DNA of 64,000 nt, from contig NZ_PHGZ01000008.1 of NCBI RefSeq assembly GCF_002795405.1, positions 62,001 to 126,000 of the forward strand, in the 5' to 3' direction. Positions within the stretch are counted from its first letter, which is position 1. Each line of letters starts with the position of its first letter. This DNA is from Caviibacterium pharyngocola (lineage in GTDB: Bacteria; Pseudomonadota; Gammaproteobacteria; Enterobacterales; Pasteurellaceae). A program made the translations under genes and the position numbers. This document shows, one piece after another, positions 35,597 to 47,290 of this stretch. The notes beneath the pieces are model-generated. The model was not told the DNA's origin, did not search any database, and was given only the letters and a program-made list of their open reading frames with translations.

Positions 35597-36850
35597 TTAA
35601 TGCCCGCTCAAAACTTGAGCAGGTTGCAATTTCGCCGCTCGGCTTGCTGGATATAAACTGGCGATTAAGCTTAACACCAACGCCGCCGCCAGCACCAACC
35701 CCACATCTTGCCAATGTAATTCGCTGGGTAAAAAATCCACAAAATAAACACCGTCCGATAATAATTTCCGACCGATAAGGGATTCGATACTCCGAATGAT
35801 AGCGGTGAGATTCAATGCGGATACTATACCCAAAATAATGCCGATTAAGCAACCTTTCATTCCCGCCTGTAAGCCGTACCAAATAAAAATGCGCTTGATA
35901 AAGCGGTTGTTGGCGCCCAAGGTGCGCATAATCGCAATATCGCCCTGTTTATCTTTCACCGCCATAATCAAGGTGGAAACAATATTAAAACACGCCACGC
36001 CGATCACCAGCACCATTGCGATATACATCACCATTCGAATCAGTTGAATATCACGGTACATATAACCGAATTTCGCAATCCAATTTTGCACATACAGCAT
36101 TTGCGGATAGGTTTGCAACATCGGATATTGCATTGCTTGCACGCCAAAAGGATCGGCGACTTTCAACTCAACGCCGGTCACTTGTTCTGCGTGATAGCCT
36201 AATAAGGATTGCGCCTGTGCCAACGGCATTAAGGCGTAACTATGATCCAACTGCCCGTCTAAGCGCAAAATACCGCTGATTTGAATACGGTGGCGTTCCG
36301 GTTGGGATAAATTAGTTTGCCCGTCGGAATGAGAAATCAACAGCGTGACCCAATCCCCTTCCGCCACGGCTAAATCACGAGCAATCCCCGATCCGAGCAC
36401 TAAACCGCCTTCTTGGGCAAATTTTTGCCAACCGTCGCCGAGAACAAACTTGCCTAAGCTGCTCACTTGATCTTGCGCGGCTTGTTCCACGCCTTTCACT
36501 TGCACCACTTTAAGTTTTGCACCGTTTTCCACCAAAGCGGTGAAACTGACGAAGGGCGATACGCCGATAATTTGCGGATCTTGCTTTAAAAGTGCGGTCA
36601 ATTTTTGCCGATTTTCAATCACGCCGCTTTCACCTTGTCCTTGATAGGCGGACACTTCGCTGTGCGGCACTACGGCTAAAATGCGATTATTGAGTTCCCG
36701 TTCGAATCCGTTCATCGCGCTTAAACCGATAATCAACACCGCGACGCCTAACGCGATACCGATGCCGGAAAAGGCGGAAATCAAGGAAACCAAACGATTT
36801 TTTTGCTTGCTGCGTTGATAACGCCAACTGATAAAAAACGGCGTGTTCAT
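35597..36850 (-). CDS. lolE: Lipoprotein-releasing permease LolE
   Basis: The 417-residue FtsX-family permease has an N-terminal membrane helix, a large periplasmic domain and three C-terminal helices (GVACFNIVSTLIMAVKDKQG, then KRIFIWYGLQAGM). With LolC and LolD it releases outer-membrane lipoproteins to LolA. It is the third gene in the lolCDE order, 0 bp after lolD. LolE rather than LolC is assigned by order, as the two are homologous. Confidence 0.92.
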   Translation of the reverse strand: MNTPFFISWRYQRSKQKNRLVSLISAFSGIGIALGVAVLIIGLSAMNGFERELNNRILAVVPHSEVSAYQGQGESGVIENRQKLTALLKQDPQIIGVSPFVSFTALVENGAKLKVVQVKGVEQAAQDQVSSLGKFVLGDGWQKFAQEGGLVLGSGIARDLAVAEGDWVTLLISHSDGQTNLSQPERHRIQISGILRLDGQLDHSYALMPLAQAQSLLGYHAEQVTGVELKVADPFGVQAMQYPMLQTYPQMLYVQNWIAKFGYMYRDIQLIRMVMYIAMVLVIGVACFNIVSTLIMAVKDKQGDIAIMRTLGANNRFIKRIFIWYGLQAGMKGCLIGIILGIVSALNLTAIIRSIESLIGRKLLSDGVYFVDFLPSELHWQDVGLVLAAALVLSLIASLYPASRAAKLQPAQVLSGH

Positions 36851-37537
36851 TTAATCTTCTCCGCGCAATACGCCGTCTTGCATCACCAATCGACGAGACA
36901 ATTTTTCCGCGAGATTTAAATCGTGCGTCACCAATAAAAAGGCGGTTTTTTGTTCTTCATTCAGCTGTCGAATCAATTCGAAAATGCTTTCGGTGGTATT
37001 GCGATCAAGGTTTCCCGTCGGTTCGTCCGCCAGCACCAAAGCCGGCTCGTTCACCAAGGCTCTGGCAATAGCGACTCGTTGCCGCTCGCCGCCGGACAAA
37101 GCAGAAGGGCGATGCGAAATACGATGTGACAAGCCCACCGCCGCCAACATTTTTTCCGCACGATCTTGCGCTTCGGCTTTATTATGGCGCCCGATTAACA
37201 TCGGCATCATCACGTTTTCCAAAGCGGTAAAATCCGCCATTAAATGGTGGAATTGATACACAAAACCCAAATAACGATTGCGCAATCGCGCCAATTCGTC
37301 GGCGCCGGCTTTTTGTAAAGATTGTCCTTTAATAAACACTTCGCCTTGCGTCGGTTGATCCAATCCGCCCAAGGTGTGCAACAAGGTACTTTTTCCCGAA
37401 CCGGAACTACCCACGATCGCGACCAATTCGCCGGTATTCATTGAGAAATTCACGTTTTTCAACACTTGCGTGCGAATCGAGCCTTCTTGATAATCTTTGC
37501 TGACATTCTGACAAGTTAATAAAATTTCTGTATTCAT
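36851..37537 (-). CDS. lolD: Lipoprotein-releasing ATPase LolD
   Basis: The 228-residue ABC ATPase has Walker [10 protein letters not shown], signature [14 protein letters not shown] and Walker [13 protein letters not shown]. It lies between lolC and lolE, 52 bp after lolC, and drives lipoprotein release. Confidence 0.95.
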   Translation of the reverse strand: MNTEILLTCQNVSKDYQEGSIRTQVLKNVNFSMNTGELVAIVGSSGSGKSTLLHTLGGLDQPTQGEVFIKGQSLQKAGADELARLRNRYLGFVYQFHHLMADFTALENVMMPMLIGRHNKAEAQDRAEKMLAAVGLSHRISHRPSALSGGERQRVAIARALVNEPALVLADEPTGNLDRNTTESIFELIRQLNEEQKTAFLLVTHDLNLAEKLSRRLVMQDGVLRGED

Positions 37538-37589
37538 ATTTTAGGTTTATTCCGTAACACGATAAAATTTTCGCAAAAACCACCGCACT

Positions 37590-38780
37590 TTATTCATATC
37601 TTAAGGCTTCCGCCGGTTCAATTTTTGCCGCTCGATAAGCAGGATAAATTGTTGATAATAAAGATAATAACAATGAAAATCCGATCACCGAAGCAATTTG
37701 CATTATGTTAATATCCGTCGGTAGAAAAATCCCTTGCGGATTCAAAACGCCGATGATTTCGTTCAAATTCAGGGTAATCAATACGCCTGCCGACGCGCCG
37801 ATCAAGGTGCCGACTACACCGACCAAAAAGCCTTGTAAAATAAAAATACGACGGACTTGAGATTTGGTCAGTCCTTGAGTTTGTAAAATCGCGATTTCGC
37901 CTTGTTTATCCACCACCATTAAACTCAACGAAGTAATAATGTTGGATACGGCGACAATAATAATCAGACTGATTAACAAACCCATCATATTTTTTTCCAT
38001 TCTCACCGCTTGGAAAAACTCGCCTTTTTGCGTGCGCCAATCATCGATTGTCCATTTTTCCGCGCTAAAAAATGTCGGTAAATCAGTAATTTGAAACGGA
38101 TCGGTTAAAAATAAACGATAACCCTGCGCTTGTTCCGGACGAATACGCATTAAGCGCCCGATGTCGGATAAATTGGCAAATGCTTCGTAGCCCGACACTT
38201 CCGTGCCGGAAAAATAAATATCGCTCACGGTGAATAAGCGCTGCACGGGTACGCGCCCGAAAGGTGTGTATTGGCTGTTTTCAGTGATCATTAAACGCAC
38301 TTTATCGCCGATTTGCAGCTGTAATTTTAGTGCTAATTGCGAACCGATAATTAACTTAAACTCGCCGCTCGGCAAAATTTGCGAAAATTTTGCGGGATCA
38401 AATTCTTGCAATAATAGATCATCGGAAAAATCACGAATGCCGATCACTTGTCCGGCGCTGACGCCGTTCGGCGTTTGAAAAATCACGCCGGTGATATTCA
38501 CGGGAACGGCTTTTTGCACGAAATCGGGCAACGAGGGAAGCGGATCGCTCAAGGAAACCGCACCGCTCGTCGGCATAATCACGGAATGCGGAATGGCGGA
38601 AAGCACTTGTTGTTTTTGATGTTTTTCCAACCCGTTCATTACCGATAAAACAATAATCAGCGCCGTGACACCGAGCACAATCCCGATACTTGCCAAATTG
38701 GTCACTAAACGCCCGAAACGGTCGGTATTTTTTGCTCGCCAATAACGTAAAGCGATAAACAAGGAAATTGGAAGATTCAT
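37590..38780 (-). CDS. lolC: Lipoprotein-releasing permease LolC
   Basis: The 396-residue FtsX-family protein resembles LolE in layout (N-terminal helix, periplasmic domain, MVVDKQGEIAILQTQGLTKS before the last helices). As the first gene of the operon it is called LolC. An uptake signal lies at its 3' end. Confidence 0.92.
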   Translation of the reverse strand: MNLPISLFIALRYWRAKNTDRFGRLVTNLASIGIVLGVTALIIVLSVMNGLEKHQKQQVLSAIPHSVIMPTSGAVSLSDPLPSLPDFVQKAVPVNITGVIFQTPNGVSAGQVIGIRDFSDDLLLQEFDPAKFSQILPSGEFKLIIGSQLALKLQLQIGDKVRLMITENSQYTPFGRVPVQRLFTVSDIYFSGTEVSGYEAFANLSDIGRLMRIRPEQAQGYRLFLTDPFQITDLPTFFSAEKWTIDDWRTQKGEFFQAVRMEKNMMGLLISLIIIVAVSNIITSLSLMVVDKQGEIAILQTQGLTKSQVRRIFILQGFLVGVVGTLIGASAGVLITLNLNEIIGVLNPQGIFLPTDINIMQIASVIGFSLLLSLLSTIYPAYRAAKIEPAEALRYE

Positions 38781-38893
38781 CGTCGTTCTTTTATTTGATT
38801 AAAATGGCGGCGTAAAAATACCGCCGCGATAATAAATTTCCCCTGTAAAACAGGGGAAAGTGTTGATTAAATGTTCAGGATTATAACCTGATT

Positions 38894-39835
38894 CTATTTT
38901 CCTGTCGCCACAAAGTCTTCAATATTTTGTTTCACTTTGTTGACTAAAGTGGTCACTGCGCTGTCCGACGCCCACGCAATGTGCGGCGTGATAATCAAAT
39001 TCGGTAAGCGCGCGGCGGCTTGAATTAACGGATTATCTTTTTCCGGCGGTTCTTTCACTAATACGTCTAAGGCGGCAGCGGCAATGGTGCGATTTTCCAA
39101 GGCTTCGACCAAGGCTTGCTCGTCCACTAACGGCCCGCGTCCGGTGTTAATTAAATACGCCGTCGGTTTCATTAATTTTAATGTTTCCGCGTTAATTAAA
39201 TTTTGCGTATTTTCCGTCAACGGACAATGCAAAGTGACGATATCCGCTTCTTTAAGCACTTGTTCAAAAGGCAAATAACCTTCACGAATATGTTGCGCGC
39301 CTTTGCGTTCGGCATAAATCACTTGCATTCCCAGCGCGGATGCCAAACGACCGATTTCCGTGCCTAAATTACCTTTGCCGATCACGCCCAACACGGAACC
39401 GCGCACGTCGGTAATCGGATAATCGAAATAACAAAATTGTTTACAATCCGCCCATTTTTGCGCGAGTTGATCTTTATACCAGCACATTAAGCTATGTTTT
39501 AAAGCAAAAATTAAGCCTAAAACGTGCTCCGGCACCGTAACCGATGAATAACCGGTAACGTTTTTCACCGCAATACCCAATTCTTTCGCCGCAACCAAAT
39601 CGATATTATTCGTGCCGGTCGCCGTTAACGCAATTAATTTTAGCTTCGGTAATTGTTGCATTACTTCGCGGCTGAAAATCACCTTGCTGGTAATCACGAT
39701 ATCCGCGTCTTTGGCGCGTTCTACCGTTTGCGCCGCCGAGGTGTGCTCGTATTCAATCCATTGATGCGCAAAACTCGGACGCGGAATCAGTATATGTTTC
39801 GGTACAGCGGTACTGTCTAGAAAAACAATATTCAT
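38894..39835 (-). CDS. D-isomer-specific 2-hydroxyacid dehydrogenase
   Basis: The 313-residue protein has the Rossmann NAD-binding motif VIGKGNLGTEIG and the catalytic Arg (NTGRGPLVDEQA), Glu (KEPPEKDNPL) and His (TPHIAWAS) of the family. It resembles glycerate/hydroxypyruvate reductases such as HprA; the exact substrate is not clear. A good GGAG ribosome binding site precedes the ATG. Confidence 0.88.
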   Translation of the reverse strand: MNIVFLDSTAVPKHILIPRPSFAHQWIEYEHTSAAQTVERAKDADIVITSKVIFSREVMQQLPKLKLIALTATGTNNIDLVAAKELGIAVKNVTGYSSVTVPEHVLGLIFALKHSLMCWYKDQLAQKWADCKQFCYFDYPITDVRGSVLGVIGKGNLGTEIGRLASALGMQVIYAERKGAQHIREGYLPFEQVLKEADIVTLHCPLTENTQNLINAETLKLMKPTAYLINTGRGPLVDEQALVEALENRTIAAAALDVLVKEPPEKDNPLIQAAARLPNLIITPHIAWASDSAVTTLVNKVKQNIEDFVATGK

Positions 39836-39952
39836 TATCTGATCTCCTTTATCAAACGGTTGGTTAAAGTCATCACGATTTGACTATACAACAGACAATA
39901 AACTTTAACAATCCGTTTACAAAATTTCTGCGAAAATCACCGCACTTTTCAT

Positions 39953-41615
<1,663 letters not shown>

Positions 41616-41618
41616 TTT

Positions 41619-42569
41619 CTATTTCAATCTTCCTAATGTAATGCGTTCATTGTCACCGTAATCTTTCAGGGTTTCAACCCCTTGCCATAAATTCTGCGCG
41701 AAAAAAGACCGCACTTTTTCGCCCTGTTGCCAACCGTGTTCCAGCAATAAATATCCTTGCGGTTTGAGATAATTCGGCGCTTGTTCGATAATATGGCGCA
41801 AATCGCCGAAGCCATTTTCCGCCGCTACCAATGCCGTCAGCGGTTCAAAACGCACGTCACCTTGGGTTAAATGCTCGTCTTGTGCGTCAATATAAGGCGG
41901 GTTGGTGACGATCATATCAAAGGATTCGTGAATGTTGTCGAACCAATCGCTTTGCACGAATTCCACGTTATGAATATGATTGCGCCGTGCGTTCGATCTT
42001 GCCAATTCAACGGCATCCGGCAAGAAATCCGCGCCCCAAATGCGCAATATGACGCCGAATTTTTCCGCCCAATCCGTTAATTCTGCGCTTAACGCCAAGG
42101 CAATGGCGCCGGTTCCCGTGCCGAGATCCAAGATGGAAAAACTTTGTCGGTTAAAGTGCAGTGAATTTATTTTATTTTTTACTAATTCAACCGCTTTTTC
42201 TACCAATATTTCCGTATCCGGACGCGGAATTAACGTTGTCGGCGCAACCGCTAAATTCAACGACCAAAAATCCCGTTCGCCGAGAATATAAGCCATAGGT
42301 TCGCCTTTTGCGCGGCGGGATAATAATTGTGACAAACGACGCATTTCTTCTTGTGTCAATAAGGTTTCCGGAAATGCCATTATGTACGCCTGACGACGTT
42401 GTGTGACGGTCGAAAGCAACAGATAAACGTCCGTTTTCGCATCCAGATAGGGATTATCGCGCGCATTGCTTTGTAAAGATTCGGCAGCAAATTTCAGCCA
42501 TTCTTCGTAAGTTTGTGCCTCAAACGTCTGCGTTTCGAATTTTTCTTGTGTCGTTATTTCGTCCGTCAC
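41619..42569 (-). CDS. prmC: Release factor glutamine methyltransferase PrmC
   Basis: The 316-residue SAM-dependent methyltransferase has LDLGTGTGAIALALS and the NPPY catalytic motif (VTNPPYID). It methylates the GGQ glutamine of release factors; prfA is immediately upstream. The first ~20 residues (Thr/Glu/Gln-rich) exceed the usual family start, so a later start is possible. Confidence 0.94.
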   Translation of the reverse strand: MTDEITTQEKFETQTFEAQTYEEWLKFAAESLQSNARDNPYLDAKTDVYLLLSTVTQRRQAYIMAFPETLLTQEEMRRLSQLLSRRAKGEPMAYILGERDFWSLNLAVAPTTLIPRPDTEILVEKAVELVKNKINSLHFNRQSFSILDLGTGTGAIALALSAELTDWAEKFGVILRIWGADFLPDAVELARSNARRNHIHNVEFVQSDWFDNIHESFDMIVTNPPYIDAQDEHLTQGDVRFEPLTALVAAENGFGDLRHIIEQAPNYLKPQGYLLLEHGWQQGEKVRSFFAQNLWQGVETLKDYGDNERITLGRLK

Positions 42570-42616
42570 GAAAAAGCCCTCTGTTATTTGCGAAAGAATT
42601 TATGTGCGTTAAGACA

Positions 42617-42645
42617 AAAAGTGCGGTGAAAAATACCGCACTTTT
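42617..42645 (-). terminator. Uptake-signal-pair hairpin between prfA and prmC
   Basis: Inverted AAAAGTGCGGT (42617-42627) and ACCGCACTTTT (42635-42645) form an 11-bp stem with a T run on the minus strand. It probably reduces read-through from prfA into prmC. Confidence 0.75.
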
Positions 42646-42657
42646 ATCCGATCGGCG

Positions 42658-43740
42658 TTAATTTTGTTCCGATAACGCCGCCAACTGATCCGCTTGATAT
42701 TCGGTAATAATCGGTTGAATCAATTCGTCGATTTTTCCGTTCATCACTTCATCCAAACGATACACGGTTAAATTGATACGGTGATCCGTCACCCGTCCTT
42801 GCGGATAGTTATAGGTGCGAATTTTATCCGAACGATCGCCGGAGCCTAATAAGTTACGGCGTGTATCCGCTTGCTCGGCGGCTTGTTTTTCCTGTTCCGC
42901 CTGAACGATTCGTGACGCAAGCACCGACATCGCTTTGGCTTTATTTTTATGTTGCGAACGCTCGTCCTGACATTCCACCACAATGCCGGTCGGAATATGG
43001 GTAATGCGCACGGCGGAATCCGTGGTATTAACGTGCTGACCGCCCGCGCCTGAAGAACGATAAGTATCGATACGCAAATCCGCCGGATTGATTTCCGGTA
43101 ATTCGCTTTCCGGCAATTCCGGCATTACGGCGACGGTGCAAGCGGAAGTGTGAATACGCCCTTGGGATTCGGTTTTCGGTACACGTTGCACGCGATGACC
43201 GCCGGATTCGAATTTTAATTGTCCGTACACGCCTTCGCCGTTAACTTTCACGATAATTTCTTTATATCCGCCCTGCTCGCTTTCGTTAGCACTAAGCACT
43301 TCGATACGCCAGCGTTTGCTTTCCGCATAACGGCTGTACATACGGAATAAGTCGCCGGCAAAAATACCCGCTTCGTCGCCGCCCGTGCCGGCGCGAATTT
43401 CCAAATAGGCGTTATATTCGTCGTTCGGATCTTTCGGTAATAACAAAATTTGCAGTTGTTGTTCCGCCGTTTCCATTTCCGCTTTCGATTCTTCGATTTC
43501 CAATTCCGCCATTTCTTTCATATCCGGATCGTCGAGCAATAATTCGGCGTCTTCGATATTTTTTTGCAGCTGATTCCAGCGGGCGAAACATTTCACCACA
43601 TCTTCCAGTTGAGCGTATTCTTTGGAATAAGCACGGAATTTATCTTGATCACTGATAACCGACGGATCACCGAGCAAAGCTTCCAGCTCCTCGTGGCGTT
43701 CTTTCAAACTATCTAACTTATTGATAATAGAGGCTTTCAT
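42658..43740 (-). CDS. prfA: Peptide chain release factor 1
   Basis: The 360-residue factor has the codon-recognition PxT motif as PKT ([10 protein letters not shown]) and the catalytic GGQ loop [13 protein letters not shown]. It terminates translation at UAA and UAG. PrmC, its modifying enzyme, follows. Confidence 0.97.
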   Translation of the reverse strand: MKASIINKLDSLKERHEELEALLGDPSVISDQDKFRAYSKEYAQLEDVVKCFARWNQLQKNIEDAELLLDDPDMKEMAELEIEESKAEMETAEQQLQILLLPKDPNDEYNAYLEIRAGTGGDEAGIFAGDLFRMYSRYAESKRWRIEVLSANESEQGGYKEIIVKVNGEGVYGQLKFESGGHRVQRVPKTESQGRIHTSACTVAVMPELPESELPEINPADLRIDTYRSSGAGGQHVNTTDSAVRITHIPTGIVVECQDERSQHKNKAKAMSVLASRIVQAEQEKQAAEQADTRRNLLGSGDRSDKIRTYNYPQGRVTDHRINLTVYRLDEVMNGKIDELIQPIITEYQADQLAALSEQN

Positions 43741-43840
43741 TCATTAACCTTATAGTAAGACATAACTAAAAATCGGGCTATTCTAGCACGGTTTGACCCG
43801 AAATTTGTAGCCTAGGGCAAAAATTTCCCGTAAGAAAAAA

Positions 43841-43871
43841 CAAAGGCCTTCGGACAATCCGAAAGCCTTTG
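43841..43871 (-). terminator. Terminator after slyB
   Basis: A 15-bp stem with one mismatch (CAAAGGC-C-TTCGGA / TCCGAA-A-GCCTTTG) and loop CAA; the minus-strand tail is TTTTTTCTTA. Confidence 0.85.
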
Positions 43872-43892
43872 ATTCGGTAAAAAGTTTAGCTT

Positions 43893-44354
43893 TTACAGCG
43901 CGGAGACGTTTAATGTAGAACCGCCGACAATGCGCACGCGCGCACCCGGTACTAAACTCGCATCGTATTTTTGTACGACAACGATTTCTTTGCCGTCATC
44001 TTTTTTGATCACAAGCTCTAAAGAATCCACTTGGCTGGCTTTTTCTTCGATTTTGCTACCGATCACCGCACCGGCAATCGCGCCTACGGTTGTCGCAATC
44101 GCTTGACCTGTGCCGCCGCCGATACCGGAACCGGCGATACCGCCCAATACGCCGCCGCCGACCGTACCGATGACGCCTTGATTATCCGCTTGGATTTTCA
44201 CCGGACGGCTGGACACGATGGTACCGTAGCTGATTGAGCGCGCTTCTTTCGCTTGATCGCCGGAATAGACGTTACCGCTATAAATATCTTGATTCGCACA
44301 ACCGACCAAGCCTAAGCTTAATAAGATTGCTACTGCTAAACCCGTTTTTTTCAT
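43893..44354 (-). CDS. slyB: SlyB/Pcp-family outer membrane lipoprotein
   Basis: The 153-residue protein has a lipobox (LGLVGC, Cys19), a glycine-zipper region (GTVGGGVLGGIAGSGIGGG, about 62-100) and a C-terminal beta domain. It matches SlyB, which forms stress-responsive nanodomains in the outer membrane, and Haemophilus Pcp. It lies 20 bp after a smaller lipoprotein gene. Confidence 0.93.
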   Translation of the reverse strand: MKKTGLAVAILLSLGLVGCANQDIYSGNVYSGDQAKEARSISYGTIVSSRPVKIQADNQGVIGTVGGGVLGGIAGSGIGGGTGQAIATTVGAIAGAVIGSKIEEKASQVDSLELVIKKDDGKEIVVVQKYDASLVPGARVRIVGGSTLNVSAL

Positions 44355-44374
44355 AAAACTATCCTAAATAAAAA

Positions 44375-44695
44375 TTAATGTTTACCCGTTCTGGATAACC
44401 AAGATGCAGATTTGGATCTGGAGATGTTTGTGATGCTCACACCATTGTCATCTTTGGATACCAAAACACAAGAACCAACCACTAAATTGGAATCATACGG
44501 ATGAACCAATTCAACGGTTTCTACTTTACCGTCCGGACGATCGCAATCGTTTTGACGCACGGTTAATTTTAAATTGTTACCTTCATAAGCACTGAAAAGC
44601 ACTTCGCCTTTGTAAGTGTTTTCGTCTGTGTTCGATGAACACGCAGTTAGTCCTAGGCCTAATAAAACGGTTAATGCTAAAGCTGCTTTTTTCAT
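44375..44695 (-). CDS. Small lipoprotein resembling the C-terminal domain of SlyB
   Basis: The 106-residue protein has a lipobox (LGLTAC, Cys19) and no glycine zipper. Its C-terminal part (VELVHPYDSNLVVGSCVLVS) resembles VVQKYDASLVPGARVRIV in the SlyB neighbour, so it is probably a trimmed paralogue. Two cysteines in the mature part could form a disulfide. It is only 5 bp after yecM and 20 bp before slyB. Confidence 0.75.
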   Translation of the reverse strand: MKKAALALTVLLGLGLTACSSNTDENTYKGEVLFSAYEGNNLKLTVRQNDCDRPDGKVETVELVHPYDSNLVVGSCVLVSKDDNGVSITNISRSKSASWLSRTGKH

Positions 44696-44700
44696 TGGCG

Positions 44701-45288
44701 TTAAACCTCAATTATTTTTTTAATGTTATATGGGTGAACCTTAATGCAAGTATGATTTCGTCTTTCGTCGCAAAAACTGACGGCAATCGAAGGATTCGGA
44801 AGTCTTTCACCTTCTACTTTCGGTTCGCTGATTTTGACATTCAAATCGGTTAATCGGTTCCATAAAAATAACGAATTAATGCGTTCAACCCATTCATTTG
44901 TCGATTCTTTATACAAAAAAGGCATTACAAGCTCAATATGTTCCCAAGAATCGTACAAATATTTCTTATTTTTAGGAAACGGTAACTCGACAATATCGAC
45001 CGTTTGTCCGGCAAAAATCAACGGTTCATTTAGTTTTATCAAATAAATGTTTCGTCCGTTGACGATATTATCGCTCAAAATTGTACCGCACTTTAGCAAA
45101 GCTGTCAGCCGATCTTCGGCATCTTTACGCTGATTTACTCTTATTGCCAAATGATCGATTTCATACTCGCTTAATCGAATCCGCATTTGCGCCGCAAGTT
45201 CGTCGATTTTCCGTTCAAATTCAATAAATTCCTGCAAACCCGTCGGATTTGTAGCAAATAAGGGATGGTGTACATTAAAAGTTGTCAT
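44701..45288 (-). CDS. yecM: YecM-family VOC-fold protein
   Basis: The 195-residue protein has the YecM pattern (YEIDHLAIRVNQRKDAEDRL, WEHIELVMPF) of the vicinal-oxygen-chelate fold, including possible metal ligands His46 and Glu118. The function is unknown. It is divergent from argS, which is also its neighbour in E. coli. Confidence 0.88.
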   Translation of the reverse strand: MTTFNVHHPLFATNPTGLQEFIEFERKIDELAAQMRIRLSEYEIDHLAIRVNQRKDAEDRLTALLKCGTILSDNIVNGRNIYLIKLNEPLIFAGQTVDIVELPFPKNKKYLYDSWEHIELVMPFLYKESTNEWVERINSLFLWNRLTDLNVKISEPKVEGERLPNPSIAVSFCDERRNHTCIKVHPYNIKKIIEV

Positions 45289-45373
45289 TTTTTCTTATAT
45301 CGTCTTTTCTGAATAGCGAAAGAACGGTATCATAACGGATTATTTTCACAATTCAACATCAGGTATTAAACAA

Positions 45374-47107
45374 GTGAATATTCAATCCATTTTAGCCGAT
45401 AAAATTAAGCAAGCAATGATTAAAGCGGGCGCAGAGGAACATTGCGACGCTTTGGTACGTCAATCGGGCAAAGTGCAATTCGGCGATTATCAAGCCAACG
45501 GAATTATGGCGGCGGCAAAAAAATTAGGCGTTAACCCGCGCGACTTCGCCGCAAAAGTATTGGAACAGGCGGAACTTAGCGATATTGCGGAAAAAACCGA
45601 AATCGCCGGTCCGGGCTTTATTAATATTTTTCTCGATCGACATTGGTTAGCCGATAATCTGCAAAATGCCTTAAAGGATTCTAAATTAGGCATAAGTGCG
45701 GTGGAAAAACAAACCGTTGTGGCGGATTATTCTTCGCCGAACGTGGCAAAAGAAATGCACGTCGGGCATTTACGTTCCACCATTATCGGTGATGCCGTCG
45801 TGCGTACTTTGGAATTTTTAGGTCATCGAGTCATCCGCGCTAACCACGTCGGCGACTGGGGCACGCAATTCGGAATGTTGATCGCTTATTTGGAAAAAAT
45901 GGAAAACGAACACGCCTCCGAAATGGAATTAAGCGATTTGGAAGCTTTCTATCGCGCGGCGAAAGAACATTATGACAGCGATGAAGCCTTTGCGGAAAAA
46001 GCGCGCGGTTATGTGGTGAAATTGCAAAGCGGCGACGAATATTGCCGCGCAATGTGGAAAAAATTAGTCAATATCACAATGCAGCAAAATCAACATAATT
46101 ATGATCGCCTCAATGTCACTTTAACGGAAAAAGACGTAATGGGCGAAAGTCTTTACAATCCGATGTTGCCGAGCATTGTCGCCGACTTGAAAGCGCAAGG
46201 CTTAGCCGTGGAGGACGAAGGCGCCTTGGTGGTGTATTTGGACGAATTTAAAAATAAAAACGGCGATCCGATGGGTGTTATCGTACAGAAAAAGGACGGC
46301 GGTTTCCTTTACACCACAACGGATATTGCCGCGGCAAAATATCGTTATGAAACCTTAAAAGCGGATCGCGCCTTGGTGTTCTCCGACACGCGCCAAAGCC
46401 AACATATGCAACAAGCTTGGTTGATCACGCGTAAAGCGGGCTATGTGCCGGACAGTTTCCAACTCGAACACAAAAACTTCGGGATGATGTTGGGCAAAGA
46501 CGGTAAACCGTTCAAAACGCGTACCGGCGGCACGGTGAAATTGGCGGATTTATTGGACGAAGCCATTGAACGCGCGGACAAATTAATTGCCGAAAAAAGC
46601 ACCGCACTTTCCACCGAAGAAAAAGCCGCCGTTGTGGAAGCGGTGGGAATCGGTTCGGTGAAATACGCGGATTTATCCAAAAATCGCACTACGGATTATG
46701 TGTTCGATTGGGATAATATGTTGAGTTTCGAAGGCAATACCGCGCCTTATATGCAATATGCTTACACACGCATCCGTTCGATTTTTAACAAAGCGCAAAT
46801 TGATGAAGCGACACTTGCTGCGGCAAATATTCAATTAAGCGATGAAAAAGAACGCTTGCTCGCTATCAAACTATTACAATTTGAAGAAGCCGTCCAAATC
46901 GTCGCCAAAGAAGGCACACCGCATATTCTTTGTGCTTATTTATATGAATTGGCAGGGATTTTCTCCGGTTTTTACGAACATTGCCCGATTCTGAACAACG
47001 ACGATGAACAAGTTAAACTCAGCCGATTAAAACTGGCGTTACTCACCGAGAAAACCTTAAAACAGGGCTTGGATTTGCTGGGCATTAAAACGGTCGAAAA
47101 AATGTAA
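45374..47107 (+). CDS. argS: Arginyl-tRNA synthetase
   Basis: The 577-residue class I synthetase has HVGHLRST as its HIGH motif, no canonical KMSK lysine ([10 protein letters not shown] in its place), as is usual for ArgS, and the C-terminal anticodon domain. It starts with GTG at 45374. Contains several uptake signals. Confidence 0.96.
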   Translation: MNIQSILADKIKQAMIKAGAEEHCDALVRQSGKVQFGDYQANGIMAAAKKLGVNPRDFAAKVLEQAELSDIAEKTEIAGPGFINIFLDRHWLADNLQNALKDSKLGISAVEKQTVVADYSSPNVAKEMHVGHLRSTIIGDAVVRTLEFLGHRVIRANHVGDWGTQFGMLIAYLEKMENEHASEMELSDLEAFYRAAKEHYDSDEAFAEKARGYVVKLQSGDEYCRAMWKKLVNITMQQNQHNYDRLNVTLTEKDVMGESLYNPMLPSIVADLKAQGLAVEDEGALVVYLDEFKNKNGDPMGVIVQKKDGGFLYTTTDIAAAKYRYETLKADRALVFSDTRQSQHMQQAWLITRKAGYVPDSFQLEHKNFGMMLGKDGKPFKTRTGGTVKLADLLDEAIERADKLIAEKSTALSTEEKAAVVEAVGIGSVKYADLSKNRTTDYVFDWDNMLSFEGNTAPYMQYAYTRIRSIFNKAQIDEATLAAANIQLSDEKERLLAIKLLQFEEAVQIVAKEGTPHILCAYLYELAGIFSGFYEHCPILNNDDEQVKLSRLKLALLTEKTLKQGLDLLGIKTVEKM

Positions 47108-47115
47108 TCACAAAA

Positions 47116-47147
47116 TAAAAAAGGGCGTTTCGTTCTTTTTTATTCAG
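47116..47147 (+). terminator. Terminator after argS
   Basis: An imperfect stem AAAAAAGGGCG-TTT-CGTTCTTTTTT lies 10 bp after the argS stop, ending in a T run. Confidence 0.6.
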
Positions 47148-47170
47148 GCTAAAAAGGTCAACTTATGTTT

Positions 47171-47210
47171 CAACACGCAGGGTCTCACAAGAGCGAGGCC
47201 CTGTGTGTTG
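47171..47210. repeat. Long hairpin upstream of the RsiV-like gene
   Basis: CAACACGCAGGGTCTC and GAGGCCCTGTGTGTTG pair over 16 positions with two mismatched or wobble positions and an 8-nt loop. No T run follows. It may be a decayed relative of the palindromic repeats seen before tadG. Confidence 0.6.
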
Positions 47211-47224
47211 CTCTGAAGGGGAAG

Positions 47225-47290
47225 ATTACGCCTCTTCCAATTAAATTATCCGCCATAAATAGCGGGTTTCAACCATAAGGTAGATATTTG
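47225..47290 (+). promoter_or_regulatory. Structured leader shared with tadG
   Basis: Similar to 24382-24445 almost throughout, including CCTCTTYCAATTAA and ATAAGGTAGAT. The hairpin here is CCGC (47250-47253) / GCGG (47262-47265) with an A-T pair in place of a G-C pair of the tadG copy. Confidence 0.6.
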
